Shown here: in pieces, positions 51,090-59,124 of the stretch
Numbering within the stretch: position 1 is the first letter of the stretch
How the letters are laid out: the number at the start of each line of letters is the position of its first letter
NCBI RefSeq assembly: GCF_002221505.1
Contig: NZ_CP011036.1
Span: forward strand, 1,302,001-1,366,000
Direction: 5' to 3'
Length of the DNA: 64,000 nucleotides
Source: Pseudoalteromonas nigrifaciens
Lineage (GTDB): Bacteria; Pseudomonadota; Gammaproteobacteria; Enterobacterales; Alteromonadaceae
The notes under the pieces: generated by a model
Databases searched by the model: none
Told to the model about the DNA's origin: nothing
Seen by the model: the letters and a program-made list of their open reading frames with translations, nothing else
Program-made: the position numbers and the translations under genes

Positions 51090-51381
51090 CAGTTTTTTCC
51101 TTCTCTAATGCCGCCATGATTATTTTAGTATTTAGCGTTTGTTGAGTACTGCATGTGGTGCAAATTAATGTAAAAGTCGGAAAGGTAACTTCGTCTATTT
51201 TTCCTTCAGGCGTTACGAAGTTAGAGGTTTGTTTGGTTACGGCTAAGGTATCATCTTCAGTGGCTAAAAAGCTGAGTTCGCCAGTTTTACAGATAGGGCA
51301 AGGTGCGTTATTGGTGAGCTTGTTGTAAATCTTATTCACCTCGTCAACATTTACATTTGCATAAAACTCTAAATCTTCCAT
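51076..51381 (-). CDS. Phage zinc-ribbon protein
   Basis: 101 residues. Two CxxC knuckles: CPICKTGELSFLA (about 30-42) and LICTTCSTQQ (about 75-84) form a zinc ribbon. The N- and C-terminal parts are acidic and helical. Directly follows the repressor gene (12 bases). Confidence 0.7.
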   Translation of the reverse strand: MEDLEFYANVNVDEVNKIYNKLTNNAPCPICKTGELSFLATEDDTLAVTKQTSNFVTPEGKIDEVTFPTFTLICTTCSTQQTLNTKIIMAALEKEKTDEQE

Positions 51382-51393
51382 CTTAAACTCCTT

Positions 51394-52038
51394 TTAAAAG
51401 TCTTGGATCACTTGCTTTACTACACCGATTATTGTGCAGTTGCCATTAATAGGCATGGTTGGGTAGCTGTTATTAAAGGGCTTTAAATATTTTGCCCCGC
51501 CATCTATCACTAACTGCTTTAGAGTGGCTTCTTCACTGTCGTTTAACATCGCTACTACAACTTTGCCATGCTCAGCACCAATGCAAGGGTCCACGATAAT
51601 TACCGAGCCTTCGGGAATTGATTTGCCGCCAGTAAAGCTGGTCATGCTATCGCCCTTAACGCGCAGAGCAAATGCCTCTCCGCTTACGTTGGCGGTGTGC
51701 TGATAAAAAATAGTATCACTAGTTTGTTGTAGCACTTCCATGTCGATCTCTTTCCATTTACCTGCTTGCACCCATGATATCAAAGGCGCTTTACCCCTTA
51801 AGTCTGGTCCAAGCTCTAATTCTACATTGCCTTCTGGCACTCCTGCGCCTGACGCCAGCCATCTGGCATTGCATCTAAGTGCTTTAGATAGCTTTAATAA
51901 ATTTTCACTTGATGGGATCACTTGGCCTGTCCGCCAGTGACTAACAGAAGCTCGACCAGTCCCTAGCTGTCTAGCAAGCTCACTACCTTTTATTCCAAGT
52001 TGGTTCATTCGTGAAATCAAGCGTTCTGAAAAGCTCAT
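51394..52038 (-). CDS. cI: CI-like phage repressor (HTH + S24 peptidase)
   Basis: 214 residues. N-terminal HTH_XRE (about 5-60, LGIKGSELARQLGTGRASVSHWRTG). C-terminal LexA/S24 domain (about 95-210) with the catalytic serine in VKGDSMTS and the lysine in GKVVVAMLNDSEEATLKQL. RecA-stimulated self-cleavage would induce the phage. The cleavage site lies in the loop around residues 80-95. Promoter -10 TATAAT at 52,077-52,072 overlaps an operator, fitting self-regulation. Confidence 0.93.
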   Translation of the reverse strand: MSFSERLISRMNQLGIKGSELARQLGTGRASVSHWRTGQVIPSSENLLKLSKALRCNARWLASGAGVPEGNVELELGPDLRGKAPLISWVQAGKWKEIDMEVLQQTSDTIFYQHTANVSGEAFALRVKGDSMTSFTGGKSIPEGSVIIVDPCIGAEHGKVVVAMLNDSEEATLKQLVIDGGAKYLKPFNNSYPTMPINGNCTIIGVVKQVIQDF

Positions 52039-52055
52039 GATGCCTCGCGCATAAA

Positions 52056-52129
52056 GTTTAGTTATCTATACATTATATTTAAAATATGTATCTTTGTGTT
52101 GAACAATGCTTTCGTATAATCTACTATAC
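52056..52129. promoter_or_regulatory. Immunity region: divergent promoters with two operators
   Basis: Operator 1 GTTTA-N6-TATAC at 52,056-52,071 lies just downstream of the leftward -10 (ATTATA, 52,072-52,077, i.e. TATAAT on the minus strand) of the repressor. Operator 2 GTATA-N6-TATAC at 52,114-52,129 covers the rightward -10 TATAAT (52,115-52,120) for the Cro-like gene. Both match the pair at 49,622 and 49,656. A looser inverted repeat, ATACAT/ATGTAT, lies at 52,068-52,091. Confidence 0.75.
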
Positions 52130-52154
52130 AAACATTACAAACCAAGGAGCGCTC

Positions 52155-52367
52155 ATGAAAACTCAAGACGCAATTGATTACTTTAAAACTAAGGCGGCAT
52201 TAGCCAAAGCATTTACACCGCCCTTAACGCGAGGCGCTATAACGCACTGGGCCGATGATGGCCGCGTTCCTCGTGGTCGCGCTTTTGAGCTTCAGTTAAT
52301 TACTAAAGGGAAGCTAAAAGTTGACATTTCGGTTTACGAGACCGATCACCCCAAAACCGCAGCATAG
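52155..52367 (+). CDS. Cro-like DNA-binding protein
   Basis: 70 residues. A helix-turn-helix: FKTKAALAKAFTPPLTRGAITHWADDGRVPRGRAFELQ, similar to YdaS/Cro. Divergent from the repressor and first in the rightward operon. ATG at 52,155 follows AAGGAGCGCTC; an upstream frame start at 52,086 lies inside the promoter and is rejected. Confidence 0.85.
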   Translation: MKTQDAIDYFKTKAALAKAFTPPLTRGAITHWADDGRVPRGRAFELQLITKGKLKVDISVYETDHPKTAA

Positions 52368-52379
52368 GAGATACTTTAA

Positions 52380-52904
52380 ATGTTTTTATCTAAAAAGAGT
52401 ACGAGAAATGCCAAACCTAGCGCTCGATGCGCACTTGAAGCAGCGGCAAGTATTGCGAGTGATTTTAATGTGTCTGAAATTGCGCGCGTTATGGCTAAGT
52501 CGCCAACAACGCTTAGCAATAAGCTGAATACAAATATTGATTCGCATGTATTAACGCTGCAAGAAGCTATCGCCATTCAGAATATAACTAATGACAGTCG
52601 AATTTTAAACGCCTGGGCTTATAGCGAAGGGAAAACGGTTATTGATTTGCCAGACGTTGGGCTATCTGACGAAGAGTTGGCAGATCAGGTTTTGCATTTG
52701 CAAGAAGCGAGCGGCGATTTTGCCAAGTCTGTGCGTTTGTCGCGTGCGGATGGCGTTATTACGGCGAGTGACTTTGATGTTATTCAAAAGCGTTCTTTGG
52801 CCGCTATTACAGCAATTTTACATGTAACGGCTGAGCTTGAGCAGATGGTTAGGCCGGATCCTAGTGAGCCAGCAGCTAAAGCAACAACGTTGAAGGTGGC
52901 GTAA
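52380..52904 (+). CDS. CII-family phage regulator (Phage_CP76/YmfL type)
   Basis: 174 residues. SDFNVSEIARVMAKSPTTLSNKLN is the helix-turn-helix, followed by HVLTLQEAIAIQNITND and LSDEELADQVLHLQEASGDFAKSV, as in Phage_CP76 (CII) proteins. It probably activates the repressor and integrase promoters after infection. TAATG overlap with the next gene. Confidence 0.85.
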   Translation: MFLSKKSTRNAKPSARCALEAAASIASDFNVSEIARVMAKSPTTLSNKLNTNIDSHVLTLQEAIAIQNITNDSRILNAWAYSEGKTVIDLPDVGLSDEELADQVLHLQEASGDFAKSVRLSRADGVITASDFDVIQKRSLAAITAILHVTAELEQMVRPDPSEPAAKATTLKVA

Positions 52905-53119
52905 TGAGTGATAAGAGTAAAGCTAATGATGAAGTTCGCTTATCAGCTGAGCAAAAAAGAGATAGCTACCTCAAGTATGACGACGCAGCAAAGGACTTAG
53001 GCGAGCTGATAGGTCAAAAGGCAGATGAGTTAGGTTTTTATGGTCGCGCACGCGATGGATTTGTTCTTGATGTTGCGAATTATGTGGAAGGCCTACAAAA
53101 AGGATTCGTAAGCCGGTAA
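52904..53119 (+). CDS. Phage hypothetical protein
   Basis: 71 residues, not recognised: acidic/basic helical protein (YLKYDDAAKDLGELIGQKADELGFYG). Translationally coupled to the CII gene. Confidence 0.6.
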   Translation: MSDKSKANDEVRLSAEQKRDSYLKYDDAAKDLGELIGQKADELGFYGRARDGFVLDVANYVEGLQKGFVSR

Positions 53120-53131
53120 ATGGGTGGGGAG

Positions 53132-53461
53132 TTAGCAGCCTGTTTTGCCATCGTTATAGATAGATGTGGAAAGTGAATTTTTAAACTCTGTTTCAAAACT
53201 GAGGTTAAGTAGGGCTAAGCCTTTCTCGGTTAGGTGGCAGTCAATTACTACCCCTTCTGCTTTTTGAGACTTAGTGGATAGATAGTTATTTTGAACTAGA
53301 AAGTGAAGCGTTGCTTTTAATAGTAGTGGTTCGGCTGAGAGATCCGAATCAAGTATTTCATATCTTCTTGTATTGATTTGAAGTGGTAAAGGAAATTGCT
53401 CCGCAAGCTTGTTTAAAAGTGGCGTAGCAATCTCGCTAAAAGAAGAAATATCGAATTTCAT
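53132..53461 (-). CDS. Phage winged-helix-like protein
   Basis: 109 residues on the opposite strand to its neighbours. The end half looks like a winged helix (LLLKATLHFLVQNNYLSTKSQKAEGVVIDCHLTEKGLALLN). An isolated, oppositely oriented small gene inside the rightward operon is a common moron arrangement; function unknown. Confidence 0.6.
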   Translation of the reverse strand: MKFDISSFSEIATPLLNKLAEQFPLPLQINTRRYEILDSDLSAEPLLLKATLHFLVQNNYLSTKSQKAEGVVIDCHLTEKGLALLNLSFETEFKNSLSTSIYNDGKTGC

Positions 53462-53557
53462 GTTGTTGTCCTTTTGTTTGTTGGTTTAGTAATTCGCACT
53501 TGCATGCTAGCAGACAAAAGGGCGCTTTTTAATCAGTTTTAATTTTAGGTTTTATTT

Positions 53558-53773
53558 ATGGATTTAGCAGATAGCGCACAGCAGGAAATGGAGCATCACG
53601 AAGCGCTCCAGATTGCGAACTTAAAGCGCCCAGACGTAGTGCCAACAGATGAATGCGTTGAGTGTGGCAATGAGATAAGCGAGGGCCGCAAAAAGGCCAT
53701 TAAAACCAATTTATGTATTGGTTGTGCAGAAATGCGCGAGTTACGTAGCAGAAACTACGCAACTCGCAGGTAA
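53558..53773 (+). CDS. TraR/DksA-type zinc-finger protein
   Basis: 71 residues. C4 finger CVECGNEISEGRKKAIKTNL then CIGCAEMRE, as in phage TraR proteins, which bind RNA polymerase in the secondary channel and mimic DksA with ppGpp. The N-terminal helix (DLADSAQQEMEHHEALQIANLK) fits. Followed by a terminator-like hairpin. Confidence 0.8.
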   Translation: MDLADSAQQEMEHHEALQIANLKRPDVVPTDECVECGNEISEGRKKAIKTNLCIGCAEMRELRSRNYATRR

Positions 53774-53777
53774 AACA

Positions 53778-53817
53778 AAACCCGCATCAGCTTAGGAGGC
53801 ACGATTGCGGGTTTCAA
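53778..53817 (+). terminator. Possible early terminator (tR-like) before the O gene
   Basis: AAACCCGCA (53,778-53,786) pairs with TGCGGGTTT (53,806-53,814), followed by CAATTTA. The 19-base loop includes AGGAGG. A candidate conditional terminator between early regulatory and replication genes. Confidence 0.6.
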
Positions 53818-53832
53818 TTTAGCGAGATAATT

Positions 53833-54741
53833 ATGAACAATTTAGCAGAAGTTTACAAGTTTCCTGAGCGATTGGAGGCAAATGTTAAGCAACATGACGC
53901 AGGTGGTTATGTGAAAGCAGATATTGAGCAAGGTTATGACAGGCTAGCCCAAAAGCTAACTGACACGCTTGCAAACCCACCGGTAAAGCTAAGTGCGCGC
54001 GAGTATCAAATTGTATTTGCTGTGATCAGTAAAACGTATCGTTGGCAGAAAAAAAATGACTGGATGACGAATACGCAAATTAGCAGCTTGACCGGAATTG
54101 ATAGCACGAACATCGGGAAAATTATTAAAGGTTTGATAGCTAAAAAAGTGTTATTTCGTGATGGTAAAAACACTGGAATTAACCCTGTTGTTAGTGAATG
54201 GCAAGAAATAGCGATTAGTCAAAATCAACTAAAAACTAGTCAAAAACGACTAGTTAAAAGCCCCCCTAAAACTAGTCAAAAACGACTAGCTAACTCGTCA
54301 AAAACGACTAAAAAACTAGTCGAAAATGACTGCCACATAAGAAAAGAAACTAATACAAAAGATAATAATAAAAAAATAAACAAAAAAAGTTTGCTTGAAT
54401 CTTTAGATTTTTCTACTTGGCCAGCCATGCCTAGCAATCAAATTTTTGATGATTGGATTGCTATGCGTAAATCCAAAAAAGCGAGCGTTAGTCAAACCGT
54501 GATTAACAACTTTGGGGCTCAGTTTCAAATTGCTTTTCAAAACGGGCTCAGTGTCGATGAATGTTTATCCGAGTGCATAACGCGAAACTGGCAGGGATTT
54601 AAATATTCTTGGATCGCCAATTCAAATCAAAACTTATCGCAGAGCTTTGGCAGTCAATCTAGGTTCGTTGGCGATCAACTGGCAGCTTTGCAGCATTCTG
54701 TGGCCCATATTCCAACTCCGCACGATGATGAGGTGCTTTGA
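53833..54741 (+). CDS. O: Phage replication initiator O
   Basis: 302 residues. The N-terminal winged-helix domain matches lambda-type O: KLSAREYQIVFAVISKTYRWQKKNDWMTNTQISSLTGID, then NIGKIIKGLIAKKVL. A low-complexity middle (TSQKRLVKSPPKTSQKRL) is encoded by the iterons at 54,215-54,332, the origin to which O itself would bind, as in lambda. The C-terminal part (about 200-302) should contact P/DnaB. It overlaps the P start (TGATG). Confidence 0.87.
   Translation: MNNLAEVYKFPERLEANVKQHDAGGYVKADIEQGYDRLAQKLTDTLANPPVKLSAREYQIVFAVISKTYRWQKKNDWMTNTQISSLTGIDSTNIGKIIKGLIAKKVLFRDGKNTGINPVVSEWQEIAISQNQLKTSQKRLVKSPPKTSQKRLANSSKTTKKLVENDCHIRKETNTKDNNKKINKKSLLESLDFSTWPAMPSNQIFDDWIAMRKSKKASVSQTVINNFGAQFQIAFQNGLSVDECLSECITRNWQGFKYSWIANSNQNLSQSFGSQSRFVGDQLAALQHSVAHIPTPHDDEVL
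54215..54332. repeat. Iteron cluster inside O: predicted phage replication origin
   Basis: Four strong copies of a dyad CTAGTC-N6-GACTAG or close variants begin at 54,236, 54,272, 54,294 and 54,316, with a weaker copy (TTAGTCAAAATCAACTA) at 54,215. Spacings are 21, 36, 22 and 22 bases, close to whole helical turns for most. An A-rich tract of about 70 bases follows (54,339-54,400), like the unwinding element of lambda ori, which also lies within O. Confidence 0.88.
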
Positions 54742-55319
54742 TGAATACTCAAGTTTCAACAATCCACAGCGCAGACAAGCGGCAGACTAACGATGTGCTG
54801 GTTAAGCTGATCAGCGATGAGGTGTTGCCATCACTAAAAGCGTACTACCCAAACAGTGATTTTAACTGGCGCGGCAACCTTGTTTTATTTGCAAATGAAT
54901 ATGCTGGGCAGCTTTACGGTATGGGGATCATCGCTAAGCACGTAAGAGCTGCGTTAGATATGGCCCGGTTACTTTCAACAAGCGAGAGACACGCGCCAAA
55001 CCCAATTGAATTTAAAATTTTATGCCTACAGGCGAAGGGTATGCCAACGCTCGATAGCTGCATGAGCGAGATAAACGAGCAGCGCATTAAAAATTACGGA
55101 AAAGACAAGGATTGGTCAGAGCCTTTAGTTTATTGGCTTAACCAGCAAATAGCTGCAGCGCGTGCAACGTTGACTGATAGCGCCTGGAAGAAGATGGCTA
55201 AAAACCGTTACACGGAATTGGCTGATAAGTATGGCAAAGGCGAGCTAGGCCCAATACCACTGAAAATTGAATATAACGCACCGCCGGCCTATTTGAGATA
55301 TGCGGGAGTGGGACGATGA
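54741..55319 (+). CDS. P: Phage replication protein P-like helicase loader
   Basis: 192 residues. NWRGNLVLFANEYAGQLYGMGI, KHVRAALDMARLL and APNPIEFKILCLQ match lambda P-like DnaB-loading proteins. The ATG at 54,741 overlaps the O stop by one base. It would deliver the host DnaB helicase to O at ori. Confidence 0.78.
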   Translation: MNTQVSTIHSADKRQTNDVLVKLISDEVLPSLKAYYPNSDFNWRGNLVLFANEYAGQLYGMGIIAKHVRAALDMARLLSTSERHAPNPIEFKILCLQAKGMPTLDSCMSEINEQRIKNYGKDKDWSEPLVYWLNQQIAAARATLTDSAWKKMAKNRYTELADKYGKGELGPIPLKIEYNAPPAYLRYAGVGR

Positions 55320-55729
55320 AGTCATACGAGCAAGATCAAAAAGAATTCATTAGAGCGCTAAAAGAAATTTTAGGTGTTCACTATCAATCGGCCCTGGCAG
55401 ATGCGAAGCAAGCAAAGTTATCAGCTTTACAGGGGATTAAAAACCCAACACCAAAGCAGCTTGGTTTTGCTACTGCCGAAGCTAACAGGGCAATGGCTCG
55501 CGCAGCTAAGGCGTGTGGCGTTGATAGCGTGCCGCAGTATATCAAGGATAAAAAAGAGCAAGGCAAAAACCACTACGCCTCACAAGCAAGAACAAAGCAA
55601 GTAGCCAGGCAAAGCAATATTAAAGCGAACCCTGGTAATTTTACATCAAGCAAGGTGCCAGCCAATCAAGGCTATTCGCTTAATGCTGAATTAGAAAAAA
55701 CATTTAACAACGCAAGAAAAATCGCTTAG
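55316..55729 (+). CDS. Phage hypothetical basic protein
   Basis: 137 residues, not recognised. Basic and alanine-rich, helical; includes HYQSALADAKQAKLSALQGIKNPT and a C-terminus rich in polar residues. Start overlaps the P stop (ATGA). Confidence 0.6.
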   Translation: MKSYEQDQKEFIRALKEILGVHYQSALADAKQAKLSALQGIKNPTPKQLGFATAEANRAMARAAKACGVDSVPQYIKDKKEQGKNHYASQARTKQVARQSNIKANPGNFTSSKVPANQGYSLNAELEKTFNNARKIA

Positions 55730-55738
55730 GAGCAAATT

Positions 55739-56053
55739 ATGACGACAATTAAAAAAAGCACTTTTACTCAGTTATCAGCCGCCGGTGAGATTTTTTGCGA
55801 CGGCTTTATTTCTAACTCAAAGGCACAGGCTGCAAAAGCTATTCAAGATGGTGCACAGGCAAATCATGATGCAGCGTTTGGCAATCTAACCAAGGCCGTA
55901 GCAGTGCTGGCAGATAAAAACCAGCTAGATAGGCAGATGCGAGATGTACTTCTCACTATTGGCGCACATATTTTGGTGCAAGCACAAAAAGAAGCGGTAG
56001 CGGCTCAAGGCGCAAAGGCCGAGCCAGCTAAAAAAGCAGATAAGGCCGCGTAA
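55739..56053 (+). CDS. Phage hypothetical alanine-rich protein
   Basis: 104 residues, not recognised. Helical, with an alanine/lysine tail (AEPAKKADKAA). It lies between P-region genes and NinB; stop and start overlap (TAATG). Confidence 0.6.
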   Translation: MTTIKKSTFTQLSAAGEIFCDGFISNSKAQAAKAIQDGAQANHDAAFGNLTKAVAVLADKNQLDRQMRDVLLTIGAHILVQAQKEAVAAQGAKAEPAKKADKAA

Positions 56054-56505
56054 TGGCAAAGAAAGTAGTAACCACTACTAACGCCCAATACTTCATGCCC
56101 CAAATAGGGCAGGCGGTAAGGGCGCTTTTAAAACAGGGCAAAAATGTTGTTATTGAGTTTAAAGAGCACAAAGCAAAACGCTCTTTAGCTCAAAACAGAT
56201 TGTTGTGGGTATGGAACCAGGAGATAGCTAATCACTTTCGTGAACATTTTGGGCAAGAAAATAGCTCTGAGGACGTGCACGAAGTATTTGTGCGTAAAAA
56301 GTTTGGCGTAAAAGTTATTCAAGCCGGTAACGAGGAGCCCATTATTGTTCGCAAGCGCACGCGCAAGCTAAACACCAAAGAGTTTTGCGAGTATTTAAAC
56401 TGGATGGAGCAGTATTGCGCTGAATATTTAGAGTTAATGCTACCGCAGCCGGACGATTTATATCACTTGGCTATGTACGGGGAGACAAATAATGTCAGTC
56501 ATTAG
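56053..56505 (+). CDS. ninB: NinB-family recombination protein
   Basis: 150 residues. EFKEHKAKRSLAQNRLLWVWNQEIANHF matches the NinB signature RSLxQNRLLW, followed by DVHEVFVRKKFGVKV and LNTKEFCEYLNWMEQYCAE. Lambda NinB (Orf) substitutes for RecFOR with SSB in phage recombination. It is the first of a nin-like region. Confidence 0.87.
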   Translation: MAKKVVTTTNAQYFMPQIGQAVRALLKQGKNVVIEFKEHKAKRSLAQNRLLWVWNQEIANHFREHFGQENSSEDVHEVFVRKKFGVKVIQAGNEEPIIVRKRTRKLNTKEFCEYLNWMEQYCAEYLELMLPQPDDLYHLAMYGETNNVSH

Positions 56506-56794
56506 TAAAAAAATACGCAACAGCGCACGCGGGCAAGAGTGCCAAGTGCGCATACCAGGCGTATGCAATGGCAATAATGAAACAGTAATACTTGCTCATG
56601 TTGGTAAGGGCTCAGGTATGGGGCAGAAGTGTGATGATATTCACGCAACTTATGCATGTTCAGCGTGTCACGATGTAATTGATGGCAGAGTGAGAATAGG
56701 CGACCCAAGAATAAATCGCCTTTATGCGTATGACGCCATGGTTAGAACTCAAAAGCTTTTACTAGAGCAAGAATTGATAAAGGTGGCTAAATGA
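56492..56794 (+). CDS. DUF1364 family nuclease-like protein
   Basis: 100 residues. KKIRNSARGQECQVRIPGVCNGNNETVILAHVG and CSACHDVIDGR are typical of DUF1364 proteins of nin regions, which have an HNH-like zinc fold. Probably a small nuclease or recombination factor. Overlaps NinB by 14 bases and RusA by 4 bases. Confidence 0.8.
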   Translation: MSVISKKIRNSARGQECQVRIPGVCNGNNETVILAHVGKGSGMGQKCDDIHATYACSACHDVIDGRVRIGDPRINRLYAYDAMVRTQKLLLEQELIKVAK

Positions 56795-57165
56795 TTAATT
56801 TAACTTTGCCCTACCCACCAACAGTTAATCATTATTGGAAATCATCAGTAAAGCGGGTAACCGGCAATAAAAGTCGAGTGATAACGCGCGTAAGCGATGA
56901 AGGCAAGGCATTTGCTGAACAGGTGTTTTGGTTAGTGCGCGAGCAAAAGGCTCATAAAAAGCTTAAAGCAGATTTAAAGCTAGTTATACACGTTTATGTG
57001 CCGGATAGACGTAGGCGTGACATTGATAACCTAAGCAAATCTTTGTTTGATGCAATGCAAAAAGCTGGTGTCTATGAAGATGATACGCAGATAAAAGACT
57101 TTCGCATGATCCATAGCGGGATAGTGAAGGGCGGCAAAGTCTTACTTAGCATCGAGGAAATATAA
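56791..57165 (+). CDS. rusA: RusA Holliday-junction resolvase
   Basis: 124 residues (E. coli RusA 120). LPYPPTVNHYWKSSVKR, then VYVPDRRRRDIDNLSKSLFDAMQKAGVYEDDTQI with the catalytic aspartates (D in DRRRRDID and the ED pair). Resolves recombination intermediates. In the nin-like block just before Q. Confidence 0.93.
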   Translation: MINLTLPYPPTVNHYWKSSVKRVTGNKSRVITRVSDEGKAFAEQVFWLVREQKAHKKLKADLKLVIHVYVPDRRRRDIDNLSKSLFDAMQKAGVYEDDTQIKDFRMIHSGIVKGGKVLLSIEEI

Positions 57166-57166
57166 T

Positions 57167-57727
57167 ATGCAGCCAATTAAGCTACTGTCTAAGTTAACAA
57201 CGAAAACACTAAACCTTACCGGCACTTTTGGCGGTAGTGGCCAAGACGTTATTGATTGGCGAACAGCAGCACATGCTTTAGCTGGTTTACCGCAATGCCA
57301 AACAAATTGGGCTTACTTTCGTTATGTAGGGGAAGAAACAAGGCTTAATCGTGTTATACGCTCACTTACAATGCACATAACGCTATTCATCAAGATAAAG
57401 CGCTATAAGGTTAAGTCTGAAACGTTAAACGGCATAGTTATGGCAGCGGTTTATGAATTTGTGCAGCCTGTATGTGGTGAATGTGACGGTAGTGGATTAG
57501 CTCCAGGCCAAATAGCAACGAACCTAGATGCTCTGATTTGCATTAAGTGCCATGGGCGAGGGCGAAAGCCAGTATCAACACGCAGTAGATGCAAGATTAT
57601 AGGCATCGGACATAAAAGCTATACTGACAGCCATGATGATATTACGAAAGAGCTACTGCGACTAATAGCCGGCTGGGAAAGCGATATATTTAAAAATATA
57701 CGGGTAAAGATGGGTGAGGTGGCCTAG
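57167..57727 (+). CDS. Q-like late-gene antiterminator
   Basis: 186 residues. A zinc-binding segment CGECDGSGLAPG ... LICIKCHGRGRKP and the position after the nin genes and before lysis are those of lambda-type Q. N-terminal part DWRTAAHALAGLPQCQTNW also fits. It would load on RNA polymerase at the late promoter (62,081-62,107) and read through the terminators at 62,124-62,212. Confidence 0.75.
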   Translation: MQPIKLLSKLTTKTLNLTGTFGGSGQDVIDWRTAAHALAGLPQCQTNWAYFRYVGEETRLNRVIRSLTMHITLFIKIKRYKVKSETLNGIVMAAVYEFVQPVCGECDGSGLAPGQIATNLDALICIKCHGRGRKPVSTRSRCKIIGIGHKSYTDSHDDITKELLRLIAGWESDIFKNIRVKMGEVA

Positions 57728-57879
57728 AATTAACTCATATAGTTTACAAACAGAAATAATTGTGGGATGTTTAGTTTATAGGAAGCATCCTTCATAGTTA
57801 GACTAAGGATAGTATTAAGCGTATAATCTTCGACCGCCTCTGGTATAGAAGGTTACTTTTCAACGCACTAAGGAATTCA

Positions 57880-58632
57880 ATGACTCAACAACCTTTACCT
57901 GAATCTAAAGCCAACATTCTTTTAGAGCAGATCTTTAATCATCTGAAATTTAATCGCGAGGTTGATGGATTTTCTAAACTTCGTTTTCTGAAGGAAGTTG
58001 ATGATATTAGTGATTTAGAGCCTAAATTAGTGATAAAAGGCATGTTATTTCATGCTTTAGGTGAGTTTGATGAAGGTGAAAGTTATTTCAACAGGGCCTC
58101 AAATATGTTTGGCCCAACTCCATTTGTAGTGATAAATCATATAGGAGCTTTAACATCACTTGGGTGTTATAGGCTAATAAAAGATTATTATGTTAAATAT
58201 CGTCAATCTACATCGACTACAGTCTTAGTTGAGGCGTTGGAAGATGCATGCAAGTATAGCCAGTTAGATGTAATTATTTTAATTCTTAATGCCTTAGAAC
58301 CTATGGAGGTTGGCTTGGAAGAATTTAAAGCTCAGCTAGAAGATGCCAAGTATAAGCGGGAGTTATTGTCTAATGTTTATGAAAATTATGGTCTAGACCA
58401 GTCTACTGTAGACCAGCATGTGGATGCGGCTTTAAAAGTTCTTGAAGAAAGAAAGGTAAAATATAAATCATGCGGGATGAATCTTTATGACTCAGAAGGT
58501 ATAGATATATATTTTCAAATAGAAGCCTCTACTCAAGAGTTGCTGGAACTTAATGAAGAACTAGTAGATGTTGTCATAGAAGACGATATTATGCATTCAT
58601 GTGTGACAACTCGATTTAGGCCCTACAGCTAA
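57880..58632 (+). CDS. Phage accessory helical-repeat protein
   Basis: 250 residues, not recognised. The middle is TPR-like (LVIKGMLFHALGEFDEGESYFNRASNMFG, FVVINHIGALTSLGCYRLIKDYY, LVEALEDACKYSQLDVIILILN). The C-terminus is an acidic alpha/beta segment. The next gene is a HEPN-like protein 16 bases downstream with GGAGG before its start, so they form a pair. Lower GC than neighbours and position between Q and lysis genes suggest cargo. Confidence 0.65.
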   Translation: MTQQPLPESKANILLEQIFNHLKFNREVDGFSKLRFLKEVDDISDLEPKLVIKGMLFHALGEFDEGESYFNRASNMFGPTPFVVINHIGALTSLGCYRLIKDYYVKYRQSTSTTVLVEALEDACKYSQLDVIILILNALEPMEVGLEEFKAQLEDAKYKRELLSNVYENYGLDQSTVDQHVDAALKVLEERKVKYKSCGMNLYDSEGIDIYFQIEASTQELLELNEELVDVVIEDDIMHSCVTTRFRPYS

Positions 58633-58648
58633 TTACATTGGAGGTAAT

Positions 58649-59050
58649 ATGGCAGTCTGTTCCGCGGATTTTTATTCACAAGCTGAAAGTGCTCTAGCAA
58701 ACTCTATAGGTGAGATTTCATCAAGGTGTTGCGTTAAAAACTCTTACTATGCAGCTTTTCATAAAGTAAATGAAATATTAACTTCTGAGCCAGCTAAATA
58801 TTGTGGTACAGGTGTTCATCAAAGCTTCATTGATTACTTGCTAACTGAGGCTTTTAGGCATGAGCCGAACATAGAGAAGAATAAACTTAAAAGGCTTGCT
58901 CTAATGTTAAAAGAAATGAGAAATGCTAGAGCTCAGGCAGATTACATTCTTGATGATACTGTCACTGAAAGTGATGCAAATTTGCAATTGGCGACATCAA
59001 AAAAACTCTTTACATTGTGTGATGAAATTGAAGCAACAAAAGTTGCATAA
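58649..59050 (+). CDS. HEPN-like phage accessory protein
   Basis: 133 residues. The pattern ISSRCCVKNSYYAAFHKVNE (helix with NSYYAAFH) followed by LKEMRNARAQADYI resembles the HEPN fold (R..YYAafHa ... R..ADY). The HEPN RNase motif Rx4-6H is not obvious; RNARAQADY lacks a His, so it might be a binding rather than a nuclease version. With the helical-repeat protein upstream it might form a toxin-antitoxin or anti-phage pair. That is inference. Confidence 0.6.
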   Translation: MAVCSADFYSQAESALANSIGEISSRCCVKNSYYAAFHKVNEILTSEPAKYCGTGVHQSFIDYLLTEAFRHEPNIEKNKLKRLALMLKEMRNARAQADYILDDTVTESDANLQLATSKKLFTLCDEIEATKVA

Positions 59051-59124
59051 TATATGGTATGTGCTGTAACCGGTTCATCACAGCAACAAGTCAAAGCATC
59101 AGGCGTAGCTATCAGGTATCAATA

